This document shows, piece after piece, positions 53,389 to 63,030 of a DNA stretch of 64,000 nucleotides. The DNA comes from an uncultured bacterium (GTDB taxonomy: Bacteria; Planctomycetota; UBA1135; GCA-002686595): NCBI GenBank assembly GCA_937905825.1, contig CALCXM010000155.1:1-64000 (forward strand), in the 5' to 3' direction. A program made the position numbers and the translations under genes. Positions within the stretch are counted from its first letter, which is position 1. Each line of letters begins with the position of its first letter. The notes beneath the pieces are model-generated. The model did no database searches and had not been told where the DNA came from. It worked only from the letters and a program-made list of their open reading frames with translations.

Positions 53389-54705
53389 ATGACATCGACG
53401 AAGACGACGACAACTCTGACCTTGGTCCTGCTGCTGATCGGTTCAGTGCTCGCTTGCCTCTTCCTATTGGGCGACGGTCCCGTGCCGGGCGGAGTTTCGG
53501 GCGCAGTTGTTGCGGGAAGCACCTCCCATCCGGCTTCGCGGAACGACTCACCAGCAGAGGAGTCCTTGCCAGCCGCAGACTTGCTCCTAGCCAGCGACTC
53601 AGAATCGCGCGTGCCCCTCGACAAGTCAGGGAAACCGATCGTCGGCGCTGCGAAAGGATGCATCACCGGACGTGTGCTGATTCCCAGAGGGCCAGCAGTT
53701 GGCGCGACCGTCGTGGTCTACCGGCCCGGGGACTACACGAGGTACGAAAACATTGAGCTTGGGCCCATCTTCGAACCCGATGACGAGGCAGAAAGCGAAT
53801 CGGAGAGAAGGTACAGGCGGGCCATCGGAGGGAAGTGGACCTCGAACAGTTCCAACGGGATTCAGGCAAACAAGTCGCGCAAGAAACCAGTTCCCGTAGG
53901 TGTCGACGTGGGATATCTGCTGAGCACCGATCGAGTCGAGACCAACCAGGCTGGCGAGTTCGAGCTCTGCGTCGTCCCCGGCAACTACGTTCTCGAGGTG
54001 ATCATCGACACCAAACGCCGCGAGTCCAGGGTTGTCCAAGTGATGGAGGGCGAGCGCCTTGACCTAGGGGACCTGGAGATCAAGCCCGGTGCCTGCATGA
54101 ACGAGCTAGACGAGATAGCGATGCCACAGCCAAAGCCCGGGACCGTGACCGTCCACACGGGGCATCCCGGTCTGCGCGTGGTGACCACCTTCGAAGACGC
54201 GCTGGAGTCGACCCGACAAACAACGACGGGCCCCGCTGGGGACGCCCTCTTCACCCTGGTGGAATCGCGGCCCCTACGGATTGACCTGATCGACAAGCAC
54301 GACTTCGTCTTGGGCAGCACGGACTCCTTCCAGGCCTACTCCGCCAACGGCCCGACCGAGCTCTTCATCCCCTCGGTCCCTGGTTCCCTGACCATTCGCT
54401 TGCCAGGAGGCGTCGAGGCGCTTGGCGGGGAAACTTACCAGGTTCACCTCACTCGAATTGATAGCCCCGAACTCGACCTGCGCGTGAAGTCGATCGCGAG
54501 CAAGCGCATCCCACTCGCAGAGCAAGGCTTCACTACTTCACCGACCGGCCTCCAGTACAATGCCCTGCGCACGGGTGCCTACGAAGTCAAGGCGATCCGC
54601 CAAACCGTGCCAGCCGGCGCATCCGCTCCGGTCAACACCGGCGAGTGGCTGCGCACCACGGCCCATGTATTTGCAGGCCAAGAGACCCACTGCACGCTCG
54701 AGTAG
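53389..54705 (+). CDS. Membrane-anchored or exported protein, tandem paralogue 1 (possible carboxypeptidase-regulatory-like beta domain)
   Basis: N-terminal TM; GEFELCVVPGNYVLEVIIDTKRRESRVVQVMEGERLDLGDLEI; shares its C-terminal block with the next gene. Confidence 0.8.
   Translation: MTSTKTTTTLTLVLLLIGSVLACLFLLGDGPVPGGVSGAVVAGSTSHPASRNDSPAEESLPAADLLLASDSESRVPLDKSGKPIVGAAKGCITGRVLIPRGPAVGATVVVYRPGDYTRYENIELGPIFEPDDEAESESERRYRRAIGGKWTSNSSNGIQANKSRKKPVPVGVDVGYLLSTDRVETNQAGEFELCVVPGNYVLEVIIDTKRRESRVVQVMEGERLDLGDLEIKPGACMNELDEIAMPQPKPGTVTVHTGHPGLRVVTTFEDALESTRQTTTGPAGDALFTLVESRPLRIDLIDKHDFVLGSTDSFQAYSANGPTELFIPSVPGSLTIRLPGGVEALGGETYQVHLTRIDSPELDLRVKSIASKRIPLAEQGFTTSPTGLQYNALRTGAYEVKAIRQTVPAGASAPVNTGEWLRTTAHVFAGQETHCTLE
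54470..54705 (+). repeat. 236-bp direct repeat, copy 1 (3' end of paralogue 1)
   Basis: Matches 55799..56034 except a few positions (CATGTA/CACGTT, CTC/CTG, stop TAG/TGA). Confidence 0.95.
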
Positions 54706-54708
54706 GGC

Positions 54709-56034
54709 GTGACGAAACAAACGGGAACGCACATGGGCTTCACAAGACGAAGGATCACGCTGGCGGCACTCGCTCTCTGCGTTCTCGTGATTACCCTTGT
54801 CGCGTTGAACCTTGATTCCAGCTCGGAGCCAGCCCGCGCGCTAGTCGTCACGCACCCAGGGGATCATGACTTGAGCTCCGGCTTCCCGGCGGAAACGCTG
54901 CCCCACGCGTCCGACTTGCAAAGCGCACGCATCCCCAGCGAGAACGGAGCGCGAAGTGGGACCCGAATCGGTGCTTCTGGCAAGGGAGCCGTGATTGGCT
55001 TGGTTCTGGCCGGTGGAGAGCCAATGCGCGAGGCGGCGGTGATCGTCTACACGCCGGGCCAGAAAATGGTCTCCCACGCGTTCTTGGAGAAGGCCAACTT
55101 TCTAGCAGGTCGAGCCTACAATGGCCTCGGAACGTGGGGGAGTTTTGAGGACATTACGGGGTGGGACAGGAAGGAAGCGAATGGCGAGACGGAAGGAGGG
55201 CCGCAAGTCGACGTCGGTTTCCTTTTCCCTGAAGCTAGGCAGCTGACATCGGGAAAGGGTGCCTTCCGCATCGAGGCAAAGCCTGGCGCCTATGTGCTCG
55301 AGGTCATCACCCAGCCCCAGGGGAAACGCTGTCGCTGTGTCCCGATCGAAATCGAAGCAGGGGAGACCTTGGACCTGGGGACCCTGAGACTCAAGTCCGG
55401 CGAGGCTCCGGCGCAAGTGGATCCCTTCAAACGAGTCCGCGATGAGCAACGAGCCCGCGATGATTACGGGGTCCTCGTCTTGCACACTGGGCAGCCCGGC
55501 TTGCGCACTCGGATTCAGGCAGAGGGCGAGGGAGGCTCCGCCAACTACCATCGAATGTTCGGCGAAAAGGGGATCAATCTTAAATGGAAGGAGCCGCGCC
55601 CGGTGCGCATCGAACTGCTGGACAAGCACGACTTTGTGGTGGGAAGCACGGACTCCTATCAGGCCTATCCAACACAGGGGACAACCGAGCTCTTCATCCC
55701 CTCCGTTCCCGGTTCCCTGTTCATTCACTTGCCTCGTGGACTGCAGGCGGGAGCAGGGGAGACCTACCAGATCCACCTCATTCGCACGGACAGCCCGCAA
55801 CTCGACCTGCGCGTGAAGTCGATCGCGAGCAAGCGCATCCCACTCGCAGAGCAAGGCTTCACTACTTCACCGACCGGCCTCCAGTACAATGCCCTGCGCA
55901 CGGGTGCCTACGAAGTCAAGGCGATCCGCCAAACCGTGCCAGCCGGCGCATCCGCTCCGGTCAACACCGGCGAGTGGCTGCGCACCACGGCCCACGTTTT
56001 TGCAGGCCAAGAGACCCACTGCACGCTGGAGTGA
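54709..56034 (+). CDS. Membrane-anchored or exported protein, tandem paralogue 2
   Basis: N-terminal TM; GAFRIEAKPGAYVLEVITQPQGKRCRCVPIEIEAGETLDLGTLRL; 3 bp after paralogue 1; start may be 54733. Confidence 0.8.
   Translation: MTKQTGTHMGFTRRRITLAALALCVLVITLVALNLDSSSEPARALVVTHPGDHDLSSGFPAETLPHASDLQSARIPSENGARSGTRIGASGKGAVIGLVLAGGEPMREAAVIVYTPGQKMVSHAFLEKANFLAGRAYNGLGTWGSFEDITGWDRKEANGETEGGPQVDVGFLFPEARQLTSGKGAFRIEAKPGAYVLEVITQPQGKRCRCVPIEIEAGETLDLGTLRLKSGEAPAQVDPFKRVRDEQRARDDYGVLVLHTGQPGLRTRIQAEGEGGSANYHRMFGEKGINLKWKEPRPVRIELLDKHDFVVGSTDSYQAYPTQGTTELFIPSVPGSLFIHLPRGLQAGAGETYQIHLIRTDSPQLDLRVKSIASKRIPLAEQGFTTSPTGLQYNALRTGAYEVKAIRQTVPAGASAPVNTGEWLRTTAHVFAGQETHCTLE
55799..56034 (+). repeat. 236-bp direct repeat, copy 2 (3' end of paralogue 2)
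   Basis: Matches 54470..54705 as above. Confidence 0.95.
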
Positions 56035-56811
56035 AAGGAGCTTGCGAGCGGGCCTGCTGAGGTGCCGGGTGCGGGGGCCTGCACTCGCGCGGAGCCTGTC
56101 TTCTCTCCCTTCTTGTCTCGGAGTTCTGCTCCACCGAAACCCGCTTCGGCCCGAACGAACCGGCGCGCCCGAGGGATGAGCGACTGCGATTCTTGGCCTG
56201 GAATCCAGCCTGTGGGTCCCGAGAAGGCCGTTGGCGAGGTTTTCATGACAATCCTGTCACGAAGGCCAGCCCGGGGGATCTCCAACCTGTGAAGCGACGG
56301 GATGCCTGGCCTAGGTCAGTCTCCCGGAGCGACTCAGAGAAGCGAAGTGATGAGCAACTATCCCGAAACCCAACCCGAGTGCCTTCCAGCACCGGGTTCT
56401 GTTCGCCCCCTCACGGGCCGCGCTTTTGCGAGCGAAGGTCTGGGCCGGGACCGCGCAGGGTTTCTGGCCGCGTTCGCGTTGGGAAGAGCGAACGCGGTAC
56501 TTCGGGCTCCTCTGCAATTGCAAAGAGGGGGCCGGAGCTTCGCGAGAGAGAAGGAGACTGACCGACACGGAGAGGAAGTCAGCGCGTGGTTTGGTGCGTC
56601 GGGTATCGCAAGCACCCAAGGCGACTTTGGAAGGGGGCTTTTGAGGAGAAGCGGTGAGCTGTGAACGAAGGCCAAGGGTAGAGCGCGGGATGGGCACAGC
56701 AACATCTCGGGGGGCGCTCTCCCTTGGCCGGCCGCTGATCGCCTGACGGTTAGCGAATCGCGCGGCACGTGGATCCCGCAAGCTCGGGGCGCCCACGTTT
56801 CGATGTACGTT

Positions 56812-56866
56812 CAAACGGGTACCCCCGCGCTCTCGGCTTGATCGAGAGCGCGGGGGTACCCGTTTG
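56812..56866. terminator. Perfect 24-bp stem hairpin
   Basis: CAAACGGGTACCCCCGCGCTCTCG-GCTTGAT-CGAGAGCGCGGGGGTACCCGTTTG. Confidence 0.75.
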
Positions 56867-56901
56867 TTGTGAAGGATCCTAGCGGGGACCCGCTCGCCCG
56901 A

Positions 56902-58569
56902 TCACTTGAAGCGGTCCCGCTGGCGATCGAACATCTTGTCGGCGCGGGTGCGCGCTGAACCCTTGAGCGCCACGTAGAACTCGATCATCCCCTGGCGAAC
57001 AGCGGCGGCCTTCTCAATCGAAGCGTCGATCTCGCGGCTGGTGTACACGTAGGAGGCCTGCGAGACCAGGCCCGCGTTGTAGTCCATGCACAGGCGCTTG
57101 CTCTTGATGATGACGAGCTGGGCGGCGTGGCCATAGTCGAGTCCCTTCTCCCGGGCCCAGGTGCACTCGGGGCCGAGATTGAAGAAGGAGATATGCAGGC
57201 TGAGTCGCGTCTTCACGCTTGCGGCGATCACGTCCGTGTCGAGTCGCGGGACGGTCACCATGCGCTCGCTCGTGTCGTCCACGCGAACCTTGATGGTGTC
57301 CGTGGTGGGGTCCACTTGAAACTCGCCGACGCTCTCAACGAAGGCATCCCAAGCCTTCATGTCCGCGCGGTGTTTCTCGCTCAGCTCCTCGACGGTCGAG
57401 GCCGGGCGCTTGCCCTTTTGCAGCTCGTTCGTGGATTTTCGTTTCTTGTCCAAACCACCCTTTAGGTCGTCCACAAGGGAGGAACGGCCCCCGAGCTTTT
57501 CGTCCAGGACAGCTTCTAGAGCTGCCTTGCGCTCGTTGAGGCGATTGGTCATCTCTTCGCGGGCGGCGAAGGCGCGGCGCTCGGCCTCCATCAACTCCGT
57601 GAGACGATCGAAGTAGTCTTCCTGGGAGATCACGCTGCTGTTGTACTCGAGGCACAGCTTGCGGTACTTGAGGATCAGGACCTGGGCGGCATCGTCGTAC
57701 TTCGCCTTGGCCTGCAAAGTCCAGTTGATGTCCTTGCCGACGTAGACGGAAACCAACGGCGGCGAGTACTTCATCTGCACGCAGAGGCTTTGCTCGAACT
57801 CTTGCACCAGGCCTTCCACGTCGAGCATCGGAACGGCGATCTGGGACGTGCGTGCCTTGTCCTTCCAGATGTTGATCAGCTTGCGATCCCCTCGGCTCTT
57901 GATGGGCTTGACCTCGAGGGCCGCGTCCAATTCGGCCATGCGGCTTTGAACCGCGCTTTTGGTGCGATCCATCTCGCTGACTTCGGTTGCGTCGAAGACT
58001 TCGTTCTCCGAGGGCAATTTCATGTCATGGGGCCGGATCGTCTCCGCCAGGGTGCGAAAGGCATCGAGGGCGGCGGTGACCTGCTGTTCGTACTCAGCGT
58101 TGCCGAGGGGAGGCAGGTCGATGGCCTCGTCCAACTTGTCGCTAGCCTTCTTGGCCGCCAAGGAAGTGTGAACGGCGAGCTCCATCGAACAGATGCGTGC
58201 CGCCTCGATCCCGTTGAAGATACGCCGCACCCGTCGCTGGTAGGTTTCTAGGGTGAGCTTGCCATCGTTGAACTCGTCGCACAGATCGCGAATTTGCTCG
58301 ATGAGCTTTTGGGCCTTCTCGCTGTACTCGACCCCTTGCTCGCGGGACCAACCGAGGCTGATGCCGACCTGACCGATGCTGCCCCCAGCTCCGATCGAGA
58401 AGGAGGAGGGGTCCGCGATCTCGTCAGGGTCGAGGGTGTCCACCTGGGTTTGGCGCGTGTGGGCGTCATCCACCCAAACGGTGATCTTGTCGGCCAGGGC
58501 CGAGCCGCTCATAGCGAGAGCGACGAGGCAGCAGGCGAGGGTTCGAGTTGTACGAGTGAGCGGATTCAT
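56902..58569 (-). CDS. Exported protein of unknown function with three internal repeats
   Basis: Signal peptide ...LVALAMSGSALA; three units with pattern (I.V..DD...V..LD...Y..AAQ.LI.K.R.LC.(D/E)YN...S...Y). Confidence 0.8.
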   Translation of the reverse strand: MNPLTRTTRTLACCLVALAMSGSALADKITVWVDDAHTRQTQVDTLDPDEIADPSSFSIGAGGSIGQVGISLGWSREQGVEYSEKAQKLIEQIRDLCDEFNDGKLTLETYQRRVRRIFNGIEAARICSMELAVHTSLAAKKASDKLDEAIDLPPLGNAEYEQQVTAALDAFRTLAETIRPHDMKLPSENEVFDATEVSEMDRTKSAVQSRMAELDAALEVKPIKSRGDRKLINIWKDKARTSQIAVPMLDVEGLVQEFEQSLCVQMKYSPPLVSVYVGKDINWTLQAKAKYDDAAQVLILKYRKLCLEYNSSVISQEDYFDRLTELMEAERRAFAAREEMTNRLNERKAALEAVLDEKLGGRSSLVDDLKGGLDKKRKSTNELQKGKRPASTVEELSEKHRADMKAWDAFVESVGEFQVDPTTDTIKVRVDDTSERMVTVPRLDTDVIAASVKTRLSLHISFFNLGPECTWAREKGLDYGHAAQLVIIKSKRLCMDYNAGLVSQASYVYTSREIDASIEKAAAVRQGMIEFYVALKGSARTRADKMFDRQRDRFK

Positions 58570-58808
58570 GGTTCTTCGATAGGGGCTGGAAGGGGGATCT
58601 GTGGGATCTCCAATGTCCTTCTCGGTCATTAGGGTCATCGGCTCGAATGATACACGCTCCATTTGGGCAAGATCTGAGCTGGGTCCCCCGGGGTGCCTCC
58701 ACCCATGCCTTGGGTGTGGGCGTAATTCCTTTCTTGGCAGTGGATTAGGCTGATTGATCGGCGGCTCCCATGGGCCCGATGCGGCCTTGCGCTGCAAGCC
58801 CCGGCGCC

Positions 58809-60053
58809 CTACTTCCCGTCTCCTTCCGCGAGCATCTGTTCGATCAGGGTTTGGTAGCGATCGGACATGTGTTCGTAGGCTGGCCCGGTGGCGGGGCCGC
58901 TGAATCCCGTGTGGATCGCACGCACCTTGTTGTGGCGGTCCAAGAAGATCGCGGTGGGATAGGCGCGCACCCGATCGAGGGCGGTGAAGGCTTGCGAGGC
59001 TTTGGTCTTGTTCGACTCGCCGGCGATCAACACCGGGTAGTTCGCGGAGTGGGCCTTTTTGAAGCGTCGCACCATTCGGCAGCTGCGCTCGAAGTCATTG
59101 TCGAGTTCGAAGGCCAGGCCGAGGATCGACAGACCCCGTTTCCCGTAGCGTTCGTCCAAGCCAGCCAGGAAGCGCGCCTCGTCGTTGCAGTTGGGGCACC
59201 AGGTCCCGAAGAGCGAGATGATGCGAGCTTGGCCTGCAAAGGCGGGGTCGTCCAAGGCGCGTAGCTTGCCCTCCAAATCCGGAAAGGACAGATCCCCGAG
59301 GGACACGTCTGAGTTCCAGGTGGTCAAGCCAAAGGGATCGGCGAGCTTGGCGTTCGGGTCCTTGCGCCCGGTCCAATTCTCATGCCACACATCCCTCGAC
59401 CAGAAGTCGCCGGCGAGTTCGCCAGTGGGTGTGAGTTGCGCGTGGAACAGAAAGGCGTGTCCGCCATCGAAGCAGGACAGGCGCAGTTGTTTGCCGTCGA
59501 AGGTGCCCGCTAGGAAGCGATAGTCTCCGAGGGTTGTTTCGAAGGTCCCGCGCAGGGACCCGTCGGCAGAGGTTGCGAAGGTGCCGACGGAGAGGTTTTC
59601 GTCGGAGTCGAACTTGACCGACCAGCGGCCGTCGAGCTGTTGCTGCTGTTCGCTACTGAGCTTGACCAATGGGAACCGATCTCGAACGACGCTCGATCCC
59701 GTGAGTGGAAGCTGCGTGCGCTGGTCTCCGCCGAGTGACTTCGTCCAGATGCCGGTCAAACGGCTGCCATCCTCAGAGACTTCCGCTCGCAACTCCGAGT
59801 CATAGGGGGTGACGTGCAGCGTGAGTTGATTTCCGTCGAGCACGGTAGAGCCCACTGGAATGACTTCGGATCCGTTGTGGATGGTCGAGCGCAGTTCGCT
59901 TCCCTCGCCCTCGAAGCGCACGAGGAACGGAAGCTCGCCGCCGGGGGACGCGAGCACGAAGCGCCACTCGCTCGGGAGGGTCGTGTGAGACTCAGTTGAG
60001 GCGGTCATCGAAACGAGCAGGGGGAGAAGGACGAAGGGCAGGAGCTTTTGCAT
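58809..60053 (-). CDS. Exported TlpA-like thioredoxin-fold protein
   Basis: Signal peptide; ARIISLFGTWCPNCNDEARFLAGLDERYGKRGLSILGLAFE with CxxC. Confidence 0.9.
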   Translation of the reverse strand: MQKLLPFVLLPLLVSMTASTESHTTLPSEWRFVLASPGGELPFLVRFEGEGSELRSTIHNGSEVIPVGSTVLDGNQLTLHVTPYDSELRAEVSEDGSRLTGIWTKSLGGDQRTQLPLTGSSVVRDRFPLVKLSSEQQQQLDGRWSVKFDSDENLSVGTFATSADGSLRGTFETTLGDYRFLAGTFDGKQLRLSCFDGGHAFLFHAQLTPTGELAGDFWSRDVWHENWTGRKDPNAKLADPFGLTTWNSDVSLGDLSFPDLEGKLRALDDPAFAGQARIISLFGTWCPNCNDEARFLAGLDERYGKRGLSILGLAFELDNDFERSCRMVRRFKKAHSANYPVLIAGESNKTKASQAFTALDRVRAYPTAIFLDRHNKVRAIHTGFSGPATGPAYEHMSDRYQTLIEQMLAEGDGK

Positions 60054-60126
60054 CGACAGCACCGGGGGGATTTGGTTGCGGGGAGAAGCAAGCGAACGGC
60101 GCCGTGTGGCGCCGTCCAGGCGAGGA

Positions 60127-62136
60127 CTATTCCTTGTGTGACTCGGGCTCGTCAGCCACCACAGCTTCGTCCTGCTTGTCCTTGTCCTTGGACGCGGGCC
60201 ACTCGTGACCAATCCAGGAAGCGTAGGAGCTCCTCTGAGCGTCCGATGCCTGCTTGATGCGCTTGATTTTCCACTTGCCGTCCTCTATGCCCGCAACTTC
60301 GACCGAGAGTTCGAAGAGGTGCTCGTGGCGGATCAGCGTGAAGGTCACCGTGTCGCCGATTGCGAGGCGTTTCAGTCGGTCGCTCAAATCGCTGGAGCGC
60401 AGGCGCTTGCCGTCCATGGCGATGATCTCGTCGCCGACCACCAGGCCGGCGCCGTACGCGGGTCCTTCGGAACTCACACTGCGCACCAGGCAACCACTGC
60501 CGCCGTCCCGCAGACGCAGTCCGAGGTCCGCCTTCAGCGGAGGGCCGCTGGGCTCGACTTTGTCGTCCTCGCCCTTCTCGTCATCCTTGTCCTGCTTCGC
60601 TGGTTCGAAGTACAGCTCAAGCCCCACGGCTTTGAGTTCCTCCTCGAATGGAAAGGGCTCCGTACTCGCGATGTGCCTGTGGAAGAAGCCTTGGAAGGAA
60701 CTACCCGTCAACTCGTCGAGGACTCCAATCAAGTCTCTTGTGGAGTATCCCGGCCCGCTCAAGGGGTAGCGCTCGTACACCACGCGTAGGACATCGTCAA
60801 AGCTCGCCTTGCCTTGTGAGCGCGCACGAACTTCCATGTCCAAGGCCAGCGACGCCAGGGATCCGCCAGAGTAGAAGGAGATCTCCGTGTTGCCGTCATC
60901 CGCCGAATGACTGTTGAAGTGCGTCCAGGCGTCAAAAGACGACGATGCCAGGCTTTGCACCTGCGCACCTGGATTGCGCAAGTGCGATCCAATCGAGCTG
61001 GCGAGCCCATCCAAGTAACTCTGCTCTGTCTTGAGTCCGGCTCGTGCTTGCGTGAGGGCGCTGTAGTAGGTCGTGCTGCCCTCCGCCACCCACAGGAGAT
61101 CCGTGTAGTTCTCCTTCAAGTAGTCGTACGGGTGCATGCCCGTGGGTCGAAAGGCCTTGACGTTCCAAGTGTGGAAAAACTCGTGGGCGACGAGTCCGAG
61201 GAAGCTCTTGTAGGAACCCGACCGGTCGTGGCTTCCCTCCAATGCATCGCGGGAGGTTTGCATGATGGTGCTGTTCAAGTGCTCCGTGCCGCCTCCGCCC
61301 GCTCCCGCGTGGACCAAGAAAACGTAGCGCTCGTAGGGAGCACTGCCGAAGATGGAGAACTGTTCCTCGACGATCTTGGTGATGTCTTCAATCACCTGCT
61401 TCACGTCGTAGTCGAGGCCCTTGGGCCAGACGATGATCTCGTGGGGGAGTCCAGCGGCCTCGAAGGTGTGCTTGTCGTGCAAGCCCAACTCCAAGGGCGA
61501 GTCGACCAAGACGTCGTAGTTGGGCGCCACAAGAACCTTGGTCTCATTCGGTGCGAGCTCGAGTCCGCCCGCCACTCGCCAGCCCGTCGGCATCTGCAAA
61601 ACAACTCGCACCGGCGACCTGCGTGAACCTTGGTCGTAGAGGAAGACCGATGACCCGGAGAGGAAGGCATGGGTGCTGTCCACGTGCCGAGTGCGGTCCG
61701 CGATGGAGTTGGCGTAGATCTGATAGACCACGTGAATCTCGTCCGCGCCCGCGCTGTGGATGCGCCAACTTGATTTTGCGGTTTTCTCGAACGGCAAGTC
61801 AGAGCCATTTTCGTCCGTGACCCGAATCGCGCGCAGGGTGCCCACTGGATCGAGGATCTCGTAGCGTCCCGGACGCCAGGTCGGGAGGTGCACGAGAACT
61901 TCGCTGCGGCCTTGAGCGGGGAACGCCGCAGTGATCTCGACCATCTGCGTTTGCGCTTGCGCCAGGGAAACCGTGTAGGTGACCTCGTCGTTTGAACTCG
62001 CCGCCGCTGCCAGGCCAGGGAAACCGAAGCAGAAAGTCAGCAGCCACGCGACGCACTGCCGTAGCCAGAACGCGGAGGGTCCTGGGGAAATCGAACAAGC
62101 CGTGGAGGAGGGAACGAACGAAGGAGTGCGCGTCAT
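60127..62136 (-). CDS. M61-family metallopeptidase with PDZ domain
   Basis: LVAHEFFHTWNVKAFRP (HExxH), WVAEGSTTYYS, C-terminal PDZ segment VGDEIIAMDGKRLRSSDLSDRL. Confidence 0.93.
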   Translation of the reverse strand: MTRTPSFVPSSTACSISPGPSAFWLRQCVAWLLTFCFGFPGLAAAASSNDEVTYTVSLAQAQTQMVEITAAFPAQGRSEVLVHLPTWRPGRYEILDPVGTLRAIRVTDENGSDLPFEKTAKSSWRIHSAGADEIHVVYQIYANSIADRTRHVDSTHAFLSGSSVFLYDQGSRRSPVRVVLQMPTGWRVAGGLELAPNETKVLVAPNYDVLVDSPLELGLHDKHTFEAAGLPHEIIVWPKGLDYDVKQVIEDITKIVEEQFSIFGSAPYERYVFLVHAGAGGGGTEHLNSTIMQTSRDALEGSHDRSGSYKSFLGLVAHEFFHTWNVKAFRPTGMHPYDYLKENYTDLLWVAEGSTTYYSALTQARAGLKTEQSYLDGLASSIGSHLRNPGAQVQSLASSSFDAWTHFNSHSADDGNTEISFYSGGSLASLALDMEVRARSQGKASFDDVLRVVYERYPLSGPGYSTRDLIGVLDELTGSSFQGFFHRHIASTEPFPFEEELKAVGLELYFEPAKQDKDDEKGEDDKVEPSGPPLKADLGLRLRDGGSGCLVRSVSSEGPAYGAGLVVGDEIIAMDGKRLRSSDLSDRLKRLAIGDTVTFTLIRHEHLFELSVEVAGIEDGKWKIKRIKQASDAQRSSYASWIGHEWPASKDKDKQDEAVVADEPESHKE

Positions 62137-62406
62137 AGCGAGGGCCGGATCAGAGGCTCGGGAACAATAGGGTGCAGCAAAAGCACCAGCATCCCCCGAG
62201 CTTACTGGAACCTGAGCTGAGCGGAGGAACGCGACCCAGACTCCTACAGAGTGCTGACGACTTGGTCGTGGACCCTGGCTAGTCCGGGCGGAGGGACGGC
62301 ATTCTCCAATTGGATGCCGCGGGCCTTCTCCTGGACCCAACAAGTTCCGAGTTCAAACCCGACTCTCACGCGCCCGGGGCCCGGGCGAATGGGGTACTCT
62401 TCCGGA

Positions 62407-63030
62407 ATGCGGATCATTGCAGGCGAACATCGCGGCCGACTTCTTCAAGCGCCCCCGGGCCAGGGCACGCGCCCCATGCTCGATCGAGTGCGCGAGGCCA
62501 TGTTCTCAACCCTCGGCCAGGGCATCGAGGGTTGCTACGCCCTGGACCTTTTCGCGGGCAGCGGCAGCTTGGGCCTCGAGTCCCTCAGTCGCGGCGCTGC
62601 CTACGCGCGCTTCGTTGAGGACAACCCGCACGTGGTCAAGATCATCAATGGCAACGTGGAGGAACTCGGGCTGGAGGCGAAGGCCCACGTCTTGAACGCC
62701 AGCGCCATCGCGCCGAATTCCTGGGCTCCCCCGAAAGGCGAAGCGGCTCGCTGGGCCGACGTGATCTTCTTCGACCCGCCCTACCCGTGGCTGCGTGATG
62801 ACCGCCGCAACAGCGTCTTCGAGGCAGCCAACGCACTCGCAAAAAACGTTCTGCGCCCCGGCGGCTTGCTCGTCTTCCACACGCCCAAGCGCGGCGCCGA
62901 TTCCCACGAGTTTGACGCGCTGCTCGAACCGGACAAACGCAACTACGGCAGCTCCGCCCTTTGGTACCTGCGCGGTCCTGAAGAAGACGGGGCCGAAGAG
63001 GCAGAGCCGGAGCCGGAGACGCAAGCGTGA
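62407..63030 (+). CDS. rsmD: 16S rRNA (guanine(966)-N(2))-methyltransferase
   Basis: MRIIAGEHRGRLLQAPPGQGTRPMLDRVREAMFSTL, LDLFAGSGSLGLESLSRGA, IFFDPPYP. Confidence 0.95.
   Translation: MRIIAGEHRGRLLQAPPGQGTRPMLDRVREAMFSTLGQGIEGCYALDLFAGSGSLGLESLSRGAAYARFVEDNPHVVKIINGNVEELGLEAKAHVLNASAIAPNSWAPPKGEAARWADVIFFDPPYPWLRDDRRNSVFEAANALAKNVLRPGGLLVFHTPKRGADSHEFDALLEPDKRNYGSSALWYLRGPEEDGAEEAEPEPETQA

Noticed and set aside
54470-56034. Near-identical 3' blocks as a mobile element or CRISPR-like repeat
   Set aside because: They are in-frame coding ends of two tandem paralogues, without terminal inverted repeats or a transposase.
56290-56820. RNase P RNA, tmRNA or group II intron in the CDS-free region
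   Set aside because: I looked for their core motifs and could not recognise any with confidence; left as an unassigned structured region.
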